Positions 1 to 12,592 of a stretch of 64,000 nt of DNA are shown here, one piece after another (within the stretch, counting starts at the first letter, position 1; every line of letters starts with the position of its first letter). The DNA comes from Isoetes taiwanensis (Eukaryota; Streptophyta; Lycopodiopsida; Isoetales; Isoetaceae), in assembly GCA_021234155.1 (NCBI GenBank), contig JAJEKV010000002.1, positions 42,271,203 to 42,335,202 on the forward strand. Direction: 5' to 3'. Below the pieces are notes generated by a model. The model was not told the DNA's origin. It saw only the letters and a program-made list of their open reading frames with translations, and did no database searches. Made by a program: the position numbers and the translations under genes.

Positions 1-440
1 CCTTCCTTAGTCCCTTAAAGGCGCATCCAACAAGATCTGTGGCTCAAGTGGCCAAGCCTTGAAGAGTTCAAATACAGGCAGCTTAATATATCTAACAATA
101 AAGTCCATCAATTACAGACTATACCATGATCTTCTTTACAACTGGATGCACAAAGCCAAAGTAGTCTACAGTTCTTCAAGGCTTTTAAACAGTATCAAAG
201 CAAGCATCTTAATGCTCCAACATTCTATAACATATTGACAATCCATGATTCAGTAATTGCAGTGAGTGCAGTTCCAAACCGCAAGGAATGTTGCTTTTCT
301 GTGCATTGAGTGTAGCAAGAAGTACCTATGTCTGCTATAATGTGTAAAAAATAGAAGCTAGCTAGAACTGGAAAATTGAACTCAAACACTGTTCAAAAGC
401 TCCTAGCATTAATCAAGTAAAAGCATTTTAGTCAATTTCA
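1..440. other. Non-coding stretch, nothing recognised
   Basis: AT-rich sequence with no sustained reading frame and no motif I can name. It runs up to the first integrase-like codons and may be older LTR-element sequence, but nothing shows that directly. Confidence 0.5.
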
Positions 441-454
441 TTATCGAGCTCCCA

Positions 455-885
455 TCCTCCCGCGGCCATGATGCCATCCTTATTGTCGCTGACCACTTCT
501 CCAAGATGGTGCATTTTATTCCTTGTAGCACCTCTATCTTCAGCAAATCCACATCTGACCTTTTGCTTCAAGAAATAGACTGACTCCATGGCTTACCAGA
601 TACCATTATCAGTGGCACGGACCTTAGTGTGTTGTCGGCTTTTGGAAGCGTCTTCTGCAACTCTTGCATTTGGAATGTTCACTCTCTTCTGAATATCACT
701 TAATGACAATGGGCAAGTGGAACATACCAATCATACTCTTGAGCAGTATTTGCAATGCTTCATCAATTACCAGCAGGATAACTGGGTTACCCGTGGCAAA
801 ATTTGTTTACTGTAGTTTTTTCATGATTCTATGGGCCATACACCATCCTTCGTTAATTCTAGTACTAATCCTCGATGGTCCTATT
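455..885 (+). pseudogene. Ty3/gypsy integrase core relic
   Basis: Remnant of a retrotransposon integrase, the enzyme that joins element cDNA into the genome. In one frame from about 467 it reads HDAILIVADHFSKMVHFIPC, then LHGLPDTIISGTDL, the two Asp-containing blocks of a Ty3/gypsy core. After a frame change it reads NGQVEHTNHTLEQYLQCF and INYQQDNW, the Glu-containing block, then GHTPSFVN in a third frame. The spacing fits the family, but there are in-frame stops (TGA near 582, TAA TGA near 700) and at least two frameshifts, so it cannot be active. Neither flanking reverse transcriptase nor LTRs were found. Confidence 0.8.
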
Positions 886-2650
886 GTGCTGCAGCGCAAT
901 AGGCTTGAACAAAGGTGCATGATGTATATGTTTAACGAGCGGCAATTGTGGTTGCAACACAATAGGCCTGACAAAAATTGCATCCGTAACGCGGAAATAC
1001 AATTGTTTTGTAGAGATTAAGAGCAAAGAAATGCAGTCGGACTAGGGCCACTTGTGATGGGCCAGTGTCCGGGTGAAGGATACGGAGATGTCATTCGTCC
1101 CATGCCTTCTATGGGAATCCTATATAGCGGAAGCATACATACAAGGTTAGCACCTGGCAACAATGCAAATAATAATATACCACCTCGAAGTGTGGCCTAT
1201 CATCATCCATAAGAATATCACAGAACATCAACATAACAAAGAAAAACACCATAAATAAGGGCTCTAACCCGAGCTCAGACTCATGGGGGTCGACTGATAG
1301 TCAAGGCCTCCGGATAACAACAGACAGAATCATAACAATGGCGTTGGCTGGCATAGAACAATGGCTAGGGTAGTCCACTCCGTCCGCCCCTCCTGTGCAC
1401 ACTTTGCAGATAGGTTGAAACATGCTATGGCGTGGTTGTAGCGGAGACGCAATCCCATGGAATCATCCGATGGGACTACTCCGAGTTACATCTCCCCGGT
1501 CCGATGAGGCAGGCCAGAGAGGCATCCCCTCCCCGAGTATGATGGGTCCCCAGGTGTGCTAGAGAACCGGTGCCACATCAGTGACCCCCGCGTTCGTACC
1601 CGACTTATTTCCCTAAATCTAAAGGCGGGCTCACCTGCCCGTTCGAGTCCGGGGCATCCCTGAAGGCACGTCCCATGCGACCCAGGGCGTGTCAAACCCA
1701 TACCCGGCCCTCTCTGTGACCGGTTATAAGCCTAGCACACTATAGGAGTCCTGTAGCCATGCTAGGTAGGACCCCACCCCCCCTTCTTCGTCATACTCGT
1801 TCTTTGGTGCTGAATCACATCATAGCATCCACACCCAGGTAAGTTCTTGTGCACAGGCCGCATTTACTAGGTTTTAAGAGGTTCTAGCTAGGAGCATCAC
1901 TAAATCTAGATAGCTTTTAGGTCTCTACCCCCCTTAATCCCATACAACACAGGAGGAACAAAAAAAAAAAAAGAGAAAACAAAACCAGGTACGAACATCC
2001 ATATAGAATAAAATCTAATCATCCATCTACTCAAACAAGGGTTAGAATAGCACACAACTACCTAAAGACTGACCTGTGTCTTGGCTGGACCCATTGTCTC
2101 GAAGAACATCCATAGAACTGGTCAGGTGTTAGGTTGCAACAGCTCCTTCCTCCCTCAGCTCTTCCCAAACTCGAATTTGGGGCAGAATTGGGCTGGGAGC
2201 TCAATTTATCACCCAAAAATGGCAAATAGCCCTTGTCAAATCGAGTTAAGCCAAGTGGTGCACTCTAATTAGCCTTTTTGGCTAATTAATACCATTACTT
2301 GGTCTACTTAGGTTAGTTAATTACAATAACCCCTTTAGGTTAGTCCCTAATGGTCCTAATACCTTGGTGATGTATCAGGTTAGGTATATGTATACCGTAT
2401 ACTTACATGGAACGTCACAGCGGCGGTCAAGGCCGCCGCGAATGTTTCTCTTTCTCAACCCCCTGTCCTCTACCTACTGTATTGTAGTAAAAAACCATGG
2501 TATTCTCACTACGCCTATGGCTGCTATGGCTATGGATTCAGAACATGCAATCTAAAGTTGGCATTAAACTTCTCATATGCTGCCAATATACGCTTTCAAG
2601 CATGTTCAATGGTGGTTTATAATCATATATATCCCTACATATAACAGGAT
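886..2650. other. Non-coding, possible LTR-element remnant
   Basis: No gene seen. The stretch contains a 13-A run with a purine-rich shoulder (about 1955-1985) and a GC-rich palindrome, GCGGCGG then CCGCCGC, at 2421-2440, related to similar palindromes near 17950 and 54050. The sequence following the gypsy integrase could be the rest of that element, but I found no LTR pair. Confidence 0.4.
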
Positions 2651-2654
2651 TATA

Positions 2655-4640
2655 GTAAGTAAGTAAGTAAGTGTATATTAACGTCCACGAGAACCAAAAC
2701 GGCTATGGGACAAAGTACAATGTTTAATCATTTTATTTGACGCTATCAAGTAACTCATGTATAAACCTGCCAACATGTTTCAAATGGTCTACGTCATTGA
2801 AGAATTCCACTAAATTTGAACTACTCCATCTCAAGTGCGAGAATTTTGCTCGAATACTGTCGTGCTTATGACATCTAAAAACCGCGTGTTCTTCCGATTC
2901 CACCTCACCCGATTTACAAGTACAAAGTCTATCCTTCTGTTCCAGCTTCATCCATCGTCCAACTTCTATCATAAGCCTGTGTGAGCTCATTTTGAACTTG
3001 GCAATAGCCTGGACAAGATATTTAGGCATCTGAACTGATAGATATAATTGCGAACCAAGTGTCATCTGGGGGGTTGAAGTCCCGAAAGTAGTAACTCACT
3101 TTTGCTTTTCCTGTGTTCTGCATGTATCTAGTAATACTTGCCTCCCGTGATACTCGAACCTCATCCAATGAAATGTTAAACCGGGCAATCCATCTCCTAA
3201 CATCACGATACCAGTTGTTTTTATTAGCATCGTCCCATGTTTTTGAGGCTTGTACAGCAGTAAATGAAAGTTTATGCGCTCCTTCAGAACATGTTCGTCC
3301 TAGGAATCGAATTGTTCTTTCAACTGCCACAATTTCTAGAGGGGCAGAGCCCATTTCTGTAAGCATTACCTCATAAGGGGTGCTTTTCTTCACCCCAAGA
3401 AAGGTTTGAAGAAAGAGCTTTTGTATGCCTTCTAGTTCAGCCCATTTTTTCCTTGGAATTGAAGCTCCCCAAATCTCCGACCCATACAAGGCAACTGGCA
3501 CCACAAGCGCATCAAAAAGTCGCTTAAGCAACTTCCAGGATTGAATATTAGCATGCCTACATTTATTGATCATTGCATACAAGGCCTTTGTAGCAGCAGC
3601 AATGCGGTGATTAACACCAGGCGACCAAGGGTGTGAGCAGGCACAGATCTCATATCTCAAATATTCGTAGGAAGCAGCATGCTCCACTAGCTCTCCATTG
3701 TAATGCATGTCGATATGTTTGCGTATCCCAAATCCAAGAACCTTGGTTTTACTATGATTGACCGTCAACCCATATTCAAGACAAAAGGATTCAAGTGCAA
3801 CAAGCTGTGCTTGAAGATCCTTCTCGTTATAAGCAGATAGAAGGAGATCATCCGCAAACAGTAAAAGCATTATCAATTTGTGGTGCAACTTCGGAAAGTT
3901 ACACCCAGCATCAATCAAATATTGCTCTAAACGATCAATATACATACCAAAGAGTGTCGGTGACAGTGGGCAGCCCTGTTTAACACCAGTATCGCTCACA
4001 ATTATGCCAGATAATCCATTAGGAGTGACGACCCTTCCTTCCACATTTTCATACGACCTTCCAATAGCAAACACCCAATCACTTGGGACTCCAATTTGGG
4101 TTAACTTATCAAGTAATTTATGTCGGGGAATTGTATCGAATGCCTTAGCAAAATCCACAAAACAGCAATACAATGGCTTCCTCTATGCTTTAGCTTCCTC
4201 CATCAATGCTCTAATAGTCAAAATATGATCTAGAGTGGATCGGCCTGCCCTAAAACCAGCCTGCCCGTGTGCTCTTTGCCCATTTTCTTCTGCCCATGAC
4301 ACCAGCCTCCTATCAAATATGAGACCAAAGAGCTTAGCCAAAATTGGACTTACCATGATTGTGCGATAGTTGCTTGGTTCAAGCTTATCTCCAGCTTTAT
4401 GGATCGGATGGATAAGGCTAGTTGTCCATGCCTTTGGGAAACCTTCTCTCAGTGCTTATTAAACATGTCTGTGACTCTTGATACCAATTCATTGCCACCA
4501 GCCCGCAATATTTCTGCTGTAAACCCATCTATATCAGCTGCTTTTCCTCTTGCTAGATCATGAATTCCAGCAAACACCTCATCTTCCATGATACAGATGC
4601 ACTCTAGTTCCTTTTGTGGCAATTCCAATTATACAATGCT
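2655..4640 (-). mobile_element. LINE A, 5'-truncated non-LTR retrotransposon
   Basis: Minus-strand LINE containing most of a reverse transcriptase. Upstream linker and palm sequence (EENGQRAHGQAGFRAGRSTL, about 4240-4300) leads after one TAG stop into an open frame at 3022-4173 with FVDFAKAFDTIPRH, GVKQGCPLSPTLFGMYID and the catalytic FADD. The C-terminal part, 2733-3065, lies in a different frame, so there is a frameshift. It ends in a CTC..H..C knuckle typical of this LINE group. The 3' end has the shared hairpin (2683-2711) and a (TTAC)n tail on the element strand (2655-2673). No endonuclease domain is present, so it is 5'-truncated and dead. Confidence 0.9.
3022..4173 (-). pseudogene. Reverse transcriptase of LINE A
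   Basis: The 383-codon open stretch covers RT fingers/palm to thumb: VDFAKAFDTIPRH (motif A region), VKQGCPLSPTLFG (motif B), FADDLLL (motif C, catalytic Asp pair), then KTKVLGFG and the thumb. The TAG just upstream and the frameshift before the C-terminal zinc knuckle cut it off from both ends of the original ORF2. The call as an RT is firm; function is not expected. Confidence 0.9.
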
Positions 4641-5520
4641 ATAGGAGAAATAGGCTGAAAGAAGCTAATAAAGGAATGCTAAATTACCCATTGCATGTAT
4701 AAGTCAAGGTAGTTGCTGAAAAATGAGAAATGGATAACAATTGCATAAAAGTTTTAGAGTGTATATTTCTTCAAAAGTTCTTCAGAACATACTTGGTAAT
4801 ATCTGATGAGAGAGATGAAGTCTTGTTAATCTATGCGATTTCTTTGCTCTTCACGAAAGATAATTCAAGCCATTCATTTCTATAATCTTAATTCATCGGT
4901 CCATGGCAAAATTTGCGACATTATCATCTCAAAACCCATTGGTATACACTAAAAAAATGCTGAAATTGCATTAGAAGCTTAAATGAACATGACTTTGAAA
5001 AATATGTAGAAAGACATGGAAATTTATGTCAAAAGATGAGAAGGATGCTTGCAGCAATATTCTAGCTTAAATAAATGAAAACGATTTTCTATTGGAACTA
5101 AAGTCGAGATTTAGAATAGAGAAGTATGTACATTTTGCATCTGGGTGAAATATGTTTGTGACCATCTGCTTCTATTCTATTCTTTTTTTCCTCAATACTG
5201 CATCAAAACATTTGTTTTGGTAACTAGTTTGAGAATCCAAAAGACCTTCTCCTGGGGATACTAAGCACTAGACCGTATGAGAAAACCATCTTCAACCTGC
5301 TTGCTCAACATAAGTAATTGGCACAAACATTGGTCAGAATAAGATGCACAAATAATAAAAAGTCAAGTTCAAACTAGGTCACATTTCTCTCATCCAAATG
5401 ACATCATAAATTTAACAGTTCAGACACATCGTAAGCATTGGAGTTTTTTTCATTGCCATATGCGCCATAAATTTTAAAGCCCAATCTGTAGTGCAAAAGC
5501 TTTTACATCTACGTTAAGGT
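4641..5520. other. Non-coding, nothing recognised
   Basis: AT-rich sequence between LINE A and the poly(A)-tailed retroposed segment. No reading frame, repeat or motif that I can support. Confidence 0.5.
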
Positions 5521-6425
5521 AATACAATTGCTGCTTCATGTATATCCTGGTGCTTGGCCGCTCGTACGGCAGCAAGGGTTGGTGTGGTTGATTTGGAAGC
5601 GGCGGCGGTTGTGGATCTTTCAGGGGATTCAGCAGCCTGCAGCCTCTCTGATTCCTCGACTCAGGTACAAGCTATTTCAAAGCTTTTTGGTGTTCCCGGG
5701 ATTAGTAGAGCGGAAGTTTTCCATTTGGCGGGACTTCTTGGGTTACCTGAAGCTTTCTGCAGAGAAGTGACCCAGATGTTCTGCATGTTTGATTTCTTAT
5801 CTATGTATGACCGTTACATGTCAGTGAATCAGTTCATAAGATACTGAGGAGCGATTACTATACACCTGCGGACTTTTGGCAGATCTATATGGTTCCTTAC
5901 TATGCTTATGTGGAACGGAGTCTTCTTGCATTGATGGACGGCTGGCGGCAAGTCGAGAAGAGGCCTATATTTTTGGATCTGCTGCACCTTTTTATGCATA
6001 TTTCAATGCCAAATTGGATTCCATCGACTCCTAGACCTTCCATTTTCCTAAACTTTCACTGGAACCTCTGGGATTGTTTTTTCACCTGCCTGAACATCCT
6101 TTGCTCAACCTTGCCTCCTAATCTTGTTTTGGTTTTAGCTAATACTGGGTAATCCGCGAGAATTTTCTTTGGGGTCATTGACTATTTTTCCTTCATCAAC
6201 AAACTGTTTATTGTTATTTCTGCTCTACCAACAAGTCAAACAGTGAGACTGATTATATTTTGGACTAGTCCTACATTATAGTCACCTCATGGTGATGGTC
6301 ACATCCTAGGGACATTTTGTTTCAGAGATCTTTGCTATGCTTAGCAGATCAACTATGTATTATTTCTCTTGATTAATGGAAAAACCAATTCTTACTCTCT
6401 CAAAAAAAAAAAAAAAAAAAAAAAA
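5520..6425 (+). mobile_element. Candidate retroposed sequence with 3' poly(A)
   Basis: An open stretch at 5554-5847 encodes an Ala-rich N-terminal part, then AISKLFGVPGISRAEVFHLA and GLLGLPEAFCREV, which I do not recognise. Further frames continue to about 6150 with stops. The segment ends near 6400 in about 24 A residues, about 45 bases after a GATTAATGGAAAAA-like stretch. An A-tail on intergenic DNA points to an L1-type element or a reverse-transcribed mRNA. No target-site duplication could be confirmed, so the 5' limit is a guess. Confidence 0.4.
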
Positions 6426-6653
6426 CATATTATTCTTCTCTGGAAGGATCTTCTCGTGCAATAACCCGTGCATCTAAGAGTGGTAAGATAAAAAGATGGA
6501 GATGGTGGTAAGATAGAAAGAGTTGATAAGTATGTCACCTCAATAGAGCAGAGATACTAGCATTGCTCCACTTGAACTTGGTTTGGAGGTTGAGAATTAG
6601 CAGGCACGCCGACAAACGAGAGGCTCGAGGCGCTTAGGAAATAAGCGCTTTTA

Positions 6654-7230
6654 CGCTTCGATAACAATAGGGCCATCATCGGTACGACCAGTCCTCGAAG
6701 GGTATCGCACATCTTCTACCATGTCCTCTCCACCACCATCCTCGACATCATCTAAATCAATATCAGATAATTCTTGAAGAGCGTGCAACATTTCGAGCAT
6801 CGGCTCATCATGAAAGACTTCGTTCTCGGGTTCGTCAATAGGTTCATCCTCTTCATATTGATCCTATGCAATATCTTCATATTGGCGCGCTCTGGCTTGA
6901 CATTCACAACGATAGGTTTCCCTTTGCCTGTAACTTAAAAGTAATGGATCGGGATGGAGACCGTCCTGAATGAGTTCATTAAACAGGAGTAACGTATTAA
7001 ACATCATGTCCAATAATGTAATAAATATAAAATACATACAACCATATGCATAGGCTCACGAATGACAAAAAACATATTAAAAATTCCTTTTTTCTTTAAA
7101 GTACAATACTATTGTTCCATCTTGAATGTTAGAGGTCTATCATAGCGATAGTTGATGAATAACTCATCTCCAATGTTTATGCTTTTAATAGCACACACCA
7201 TGATAAATCTGCCTTTGGGCAGCGATCAAA
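6654..7230 (-). pseudogene. Broken exons: SET-like tail and acidic C-terminus
   Basis: Read on the minus strand, about 7110-7215 gives PKGRFIMVCAIKSINIGDEL then FINYRYDRPLTFKMEQ and a stop. This resembles the last strand region of a SET methyltransferase fold (a GDEL.I.Y pattern). About 6654-6960 gives LHPDPLLLSYRQRETYRCEC, a TAG, then an acidic stretch (DEPENEVFHDEPMLEMLHAL, SDIDLDDVEDGG) ending at a TAA near 6655. The two pieces may be exons of one lost gene. The SET assignment is weak, and the stops make it a relic either way. Confidence 0.3.
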
Positions 7231-8490
7231 ATGAGCGAGAGGTTTTGATGGCGGTGAAGGGGCGGACGGCTATGGCGGCGGTTACTGTTGCTCTGTAGAA
7301 GCGACCATGTTGGAGATGTTGGATGCACCCAGGGCAGGGTAAGACATGTTTTGAGCAGGCAAAAAAAGGTGGTGTGTGGAGCACTTCTCGGTGGTCGAGT
7401 TCCCCTATTTTATGGAGTAGGCCTTTGCTGTGGTGCAGAACCTGCCTGTTTATCTCTAGAGCTTAATCATGTATGAGCATGGTAAGATCTGCAATTTGTT
7501 ATTCAGTCCTAATCAGTGCTGAGTCATTTCCTATCTAGTAGTTGGATTTATCTTCTAAGACGGCCGCACCACTGTGGCTGGGCCTTGCAGTCACAGGAGG
7601 GCCACAGTAGAGGTTCCTGCATATTGGATAGCAGTCACCAGCATTATAGATTGAAAATAAGGGCTTCTATATTGATGTTGCAACCTTGCGAGCTTATTAG
7701 ACTCAGTGATTCCATAGATATTTATGCAGTGCTATGAGACATATCTGACATAAAAACCCATCTCAGCAATGAAAGCATGATCCATCCAATAGGGGTGCTA
7801 ATGTTTTGAAACCTTGCAATATTTATTGCATTCAATGGCAGCGAGCAAAAAGCCAGCAAGAGGATCTCTTCACAAACCAAGGCACAATAAAGAGGTCAAA
7901 CCATTTGAGGGCAAAAACATGAAAATACACATCCATATTGACCCCAATAAACGTAAGGAATGGCAGCTCCATGCATAGTTACCATTAAAATGTTCTCAGT
8001 GTCAAGGCAAGCTTCATATACCCTTTCAATCGGAAACCTCACACCAATATTACATCATATGGTTGCAAAAGGAAAATTCAAACAAATAAATGCATGTTAC
8101 AAGCAGAAATGAGCTGCCTACCATATGAACACCTAATTATTATTTTTTTTTTTTTTTTTTTTTGAGGGAACTGGGTTGTTTTTTATATTATATATAAATC
8201 AAGAGTACAATGTTTGATGTTAATAGAGAATTACTACAGGAGTAATCTCGACATCTTCATTCTCTACAAACACAAACTTATTTGTTTGCTCCAAAAGCTG
8301 ATATACATGAAGCCCATATATAATCCGTCCACAGGTAACCAGATGACGTGATGATGATACCTGAGATAAGCCATTAAGGCCCCCTAAATTCTCAAACCAA
8401 GTAGAAGAACCACATAAATTCTCCTGAAATATTGGGAAAAGGCAAGAAAACACGTAGAGATCAAGATAGCATAGCGATGCGAGAATGGAA
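7231..8490. other. Non-coding, nothing recognised
   Basis: Short frames only. An 8140-8163 T-run sits next to an AT-rich stretch. I see no conserved protein motif and no repeat with a clear border. Confidence 0.45.
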
Positions 8491-8692
8491 TGAGGTTCTT
8501 GGCATAGCAGTACCAAAACCAATCAAGCATCAGCACTTGAAAGATTCGCCCAGGCATAGCAGTACCTGAGCAAGAACTGAGAGCTAAATAAATATAGGGT
8601 TCTTGGCATAGCAGTACCAGAATCAATCAAGCATCAGCACTTGAAAGATCCGCTCAGGCATAACAGTACCTGAGCAAGAACCGAGTATTTAG
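8490..8692. repeat. Two-copy tandem repeat, unit about 105 bp
   Basis: The sequence GGTTCTTGGCATAGCAGTAC, then a shared block ending in CCTGAGCAAGAACYGAG, occurs at about 8493-8582 and again at about 8600-8690. A few substitutions separate the copies. The overlapping minus-strand frames through it are products of the repetition, not genes. Confidence 0.75.
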
Positions 8693-9780
8693 GATCATCT
8701 CCCCATGCTTCCTGTTATATCTGCAATTTCTGACCATTTACCAACAAATCTGTAGTAATCCACATAATTTTACTAATCAGTGTGAGTCTTTACTATCATC
8801 CAAATACATAATCCAGACCTTTCTGCTAGGAAGAAAGAGTGGAAGGAAGGGGAAAATTTCTACTGTAAAGAAGACTTGAAGAAAGATAGCACTGCCAAAA
8901 TCTGAAAACTGCCACCATAAGCTAATATTCCAAAATGATAATCCTGCTCCACCTTATAGACATCTACGTCTTTTCGGTGTGTTGCTCAATAAGATAGAAA
9001 CAGCCATAAAAGATAAAGAAAGATCCTTCAGGAAAGAAAAGATCTTTCAAGAAATAGAGTACCTCTGTTTTTATCTCTTAGAACCAGATCATAATGCTTC
9101 ATAGGAAGCAGAAGAGCAGAATTAACCACGTTAGTGGCTTACCCGGAATCGTTAGCATACCGCCCTGGTGCTGCTACAGAAAATCTTTTTGCTATAAATC
9201 TTTCAACTCCACAAACAGAGATCAGAGTTTCCCTTCTTCTAGCAAGGGAAATCAGAGTTAGGAAGACAAGAATTTAGCAGCAGTTCCGGTGGAGAGAAGG
9301 GGGGCGGCCCCTGTCTCACGTCGCCGCCCTAGCCGCTGCCGCTTGCGCCAAGAACCATTTTTCCTCGAGCATTTGAACACCTAATTATCAACTAGAACAA
9401 TGTATGGTCCAAGCAAAATGCATGAACATAGCCTGCAAACCATTGAAAACCTAAAAGGAAAACAATATTAGCGTACATCATTTTGAGGCCAGAGAGTTTC
9501 AAGCCATTTCTTGCAGTCATTTTCTTTTAATTGTTTTTTACGCATAGCATCAGATGCTTTGATTGAAAACAAAATACACAATCCATTTACTGCCAAAATA
9601 GAAACGTAGAAGGAACTGCAAGGACTTTCTATGTGACTCATTTTTCTTGCATATCCAACCTATCTATTATTTTCCAGCAAAATAACCTTAGATTCTGACA
9701 ATTTTGCTTGGTTTCGATGATATGTATACTCTATTCATCGTACAATAGAGAACATGCTTAGTGAGGAAAATTTTAGCAAT
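8693..9780. other. Non-coding; searched for WAPL 3' exons without success
   Basis: This lies downstream (in gene sense) of the minus-strand WAPL exons. A GC-rich patch at 9295-9355 interrupts AT-rich DNA. I looked for the next WAPL armadillo-type blocks on the minus strand and did not find a convincing match. Confidence 0.4.
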
Positions 9781-9814
9781 ATACCTCAAATTTCGTTTGG
9801 TTGAAAGCAGAGCT

Positions 9815-11000
9815 TCAAGACGGTACAGTTCTTATTTTAGAATTTGAAGAGGGCAAACAGGTAGCCGACTCATCAGCCATGAAGTTATAATCTTCTTTGC
9901 ATCTGAATTCCTTGGCTTTCATTTTACTAAAAATTGCAGTGACTTTTGCAATGACTGCAGCACCTCCACGATTAGTCCCCTTCTCAACTGAACTTGTTCT
10001 CTGAACTAGAAATTTGGAACTTAAGCTTGAGAGTCTATTTCCTGTACATATTCTATTCCTTGAAGATGGCTTTGCTTTATCTAAGCTAAGCAGCTTCAAC
10101 GGAAACTTTATATAAGTAGGAAAAGTGAAGTAAATCTTTATGTTTACCCTGATAAAAGTAATATGATAGCATTAGCAACATAATGACTACTCAATTGGAA
10201 AGATTACAAATATTTTATGCTCCTACATGTTGTCACTCATTCGCCAATTAGTAGTGTTTTCTTGTTAAAACTGATAAGATAAGAATCCATATGGAATAAA
10301 TCTCGGTGCATTTCTTTCGAGGTACAAACAGTATTCTAAATGTGTGCATATGAATGTAATTACAATAAAATTTCATATTTTTTCATGTTTGTATGATAAA
10401 AAATATTAACATCTGTCCACCAGTAAAAAGAGCTTACGTCACTTGCAAAAAAATAAAGAATTGCAGCAGCTGCCAGTGCTAAGTGTGGATCATCCATGGG
10501 GATTGCCACTATAGCACCCAAAAGAGGTTTTGCCAATCTGCATGAAATAACACACATCTAAATGCAAGCCACATTAAAGCATATTTATGAGTATATTATA
10601 GAAGTTATAAAGCTGGAACCACAGCCATTAGACTATAGAAAAGATTGCGGTTTAGAAGATACCCATTAGACTTTAATAGAAGACGACACTGCAAAGATCC
10701 AGCAATATTGAGAATAGATGATAAAGTAGCTTTCTGCACAGTAAGGGGCTGACCAGCCCACAACCCATCTATAGGAAAATTAGCCTCGTCCACGTATTCC
10801 ATCATCTCCCCTGGTTCTTGGGCTTCCATTAAAGTATAAGTTGTAACTGACTTGTCCTTAGTCAGAACATCAGAAAATCCATTACTTTCTTCACCACCTG
10901 CATGTTCCTTACCAACGATCAAGAAACTTCCAATGCTATATTCTGTACTAGAGCTGCCTCGATTCTGATTGAACCGTGTATAACTCCGACGCATGTCCAT
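9815..11000 (-). pseudogene. WAPL: WAPL-like cohesin-release factor, partial gene
   Basis: WAPL removes cohesin from chromosomes in the nucleus. Three minus-strand exons splice in frame: 11000-10663, 10537-10438 and 10105-9815. Exon 1 contains TLMEAQEPGEMMEYVDEANF and PIDGLWAGQPLTVQKATLSS, close to the start of the plant WAPL domain. The joins give LLLKSNGLAKPLLGAIVA then ALAAAAILYFFASD, and exon 3 ends with AAVIAKVTAIFSKMKAKEF and CKED. Splice sites are GG|GTATCT, CATGCAG|AT and GAC|GTAAGC. Only about 240 residues are present against roughly 850-950 for plant WAPL, and the frame stops after IRTVPS. It is therefore a fragment or a gene decayed at its 3' side. Family call confident; functionality doubtful. 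Confidence 0.72.
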
Positions 11001-12140
11001 GACTGTAGGCTATGCTTTTCTTTGTGCGCAAACTATTTGGTTCTGAAGCCTGTGACCAAGATGATGAATCTTATGAAAAGAAAAAACCAGCCTCCTGTGA
11101 ACTGGTATAGTGGGATTCCTGTGAACTATTCCACGAGACTTGAGAATTTAAATCCTTTTTGCATCCTCTATCTTCGTTTAAAAAACTTATCTCGATCAAA
11201 CTGTGTCCTTTACCTTTATTCATATGCCTGCATCTGTAATCCAACTGGGCCCCAAATCTCTTGCCCGAAATAAATCTTGCAAACAATAAAATGTGCTAAC
11301 TCTAGAAACTAATGCTGGTTTTTGCTCAGAACTGTGGCTCTGTCTCTACCCTATGATATTAGGGTTTTGGATTCAGCAGCCTTTTAGCTAATGCGAGTGC
11401 ATTGAGCTCTACAAACTACAGCCCAATAATCCTGAGCTCAGATCCAGTGAGGAAGTTTCCGTCAATGCCAGATTTAGAACTACGAACCAAAGAGCAATCT
11501 GACTGTTCATAAATCGGACCGTTGCAACACCACCAACTCTAACAGAAAATGATGCCTTGTTGCCGCCATAGCCGAAAGCAGAAAGGGAAAGTCCCAGGTG
11601 TGTTTTATAGCAATATCGTTGGTTTAGATCCTTAAATCATTGCCCTATGTGCAAGCAGGAAGTGGATACTATGTGTCGATTGGAGGGCTGCTCAAACAAA
11701 TTCTTTCAAACAAATAGGTGCTAAACAGAAAAAGAGATTGTATTAGACATGAGTGATGTATATCTTGCAGAAATGCTTGAAAGGGACATTCTAGGGAAAG
11801 GTCCTTATGCACAAATATCATCATATTTGAAATGAAGTGGTATTCCATTGAGCTGAATGGAAAAATAAGGGAACAAACTGATGAACCCCAAAATGAGTGA
11901 AGAGGGGAACAAAATGATAAACCCTAAATGAATAAAACAACAAATACAACCTTGGGTTAGACCACCCGATATATAAGATAATTGTGTACGATGAGTCCAG
12001 GCCCCCATATAGAACATTCAAAAAGTCGCTATATTATAATGCTCCCGAACTGCAACAATTGCAATAGTCAGGTCGCGCCACCCATCCAAGTAGTGATCAA
12101 ATCCTTCCTGCTAAGATACCGCTCCATGTGTCCCTCTTGG
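11001..12140. other. Possible WAPL upstream exon, otherwise non-coding
   Basis: On the minus strand near 11225-11285 a stretch reads KIYFGQEIWGPVGLQMQAYE in one frame before a stop next to AAAG|GTAAAG. It could be an upstream WAPL exon, but two frames are comparably open. The rest shows no gene. Confidence 0.3.
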
Positions 12141-12145
12141 TTGCT

Positions 12146-12592
12146 CGTATAAAAAGCAACCTTATGCACATCAGAGAGCTCCAAACTGCAAGACCAAACA
12201 ACATGTGATTGTCAACTGTGTTAGAAGCCATCTACGGGCCAAGAGTCAGCAAGCTACAAAGTTGGACTAGAAATACAACAGCACAATATCAAAATGGAAA
12301 ATACGATCCATGAGGATCTTCGAAAACCATAGGACTACGCCGAAATAGAAAAATATAGGCTCGACTCAGATGCGTATAAAAAGCAGCCCCATGCACATCA
12401 ATGAGCTCCAAACTACAAGACCTAACCATATGTGACTGTCAACTGTGTTAGGAGCCATCCACGGGCCAAGAGTCAGCAAGCTATAAAGTTGAACTAGAAA
12501 TATAAGAGCACAGTATTGAAAATTGGAGAGATGATCCATGAGGATCCTCGGAAGCCACGGGGCTACGCCGATATAGGAAAAGGTAGGCTCGA
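12146..12592. repeat. Tandem duplication, unit about 227 bp
   Basis: CGTATAAAAAGCA at 12146 and again at 12373 starts two copies of one block. Shared landmarks are AGAGCTCCAAACT-like, GTCAACTGTGTTAG, GGGCCAAGAGTCAGCAAGCT and GATCCATGAGGATC. The copies differ by scattered substitutions, so the duplication is not recent. Confidence 0.8.

Noticed and set aside
3113-4228. Plus-strand frames of 87 to 116 codons over LINE A
   Set aside because: They are shadows of the minus-strand reverse transcriptase.
8220-8626. Overlapping minus-strand frames with LVLLCQEP repeats
   Set aside because: They translate the 105-bp tandem repeat; no conserved domain or splice signals.
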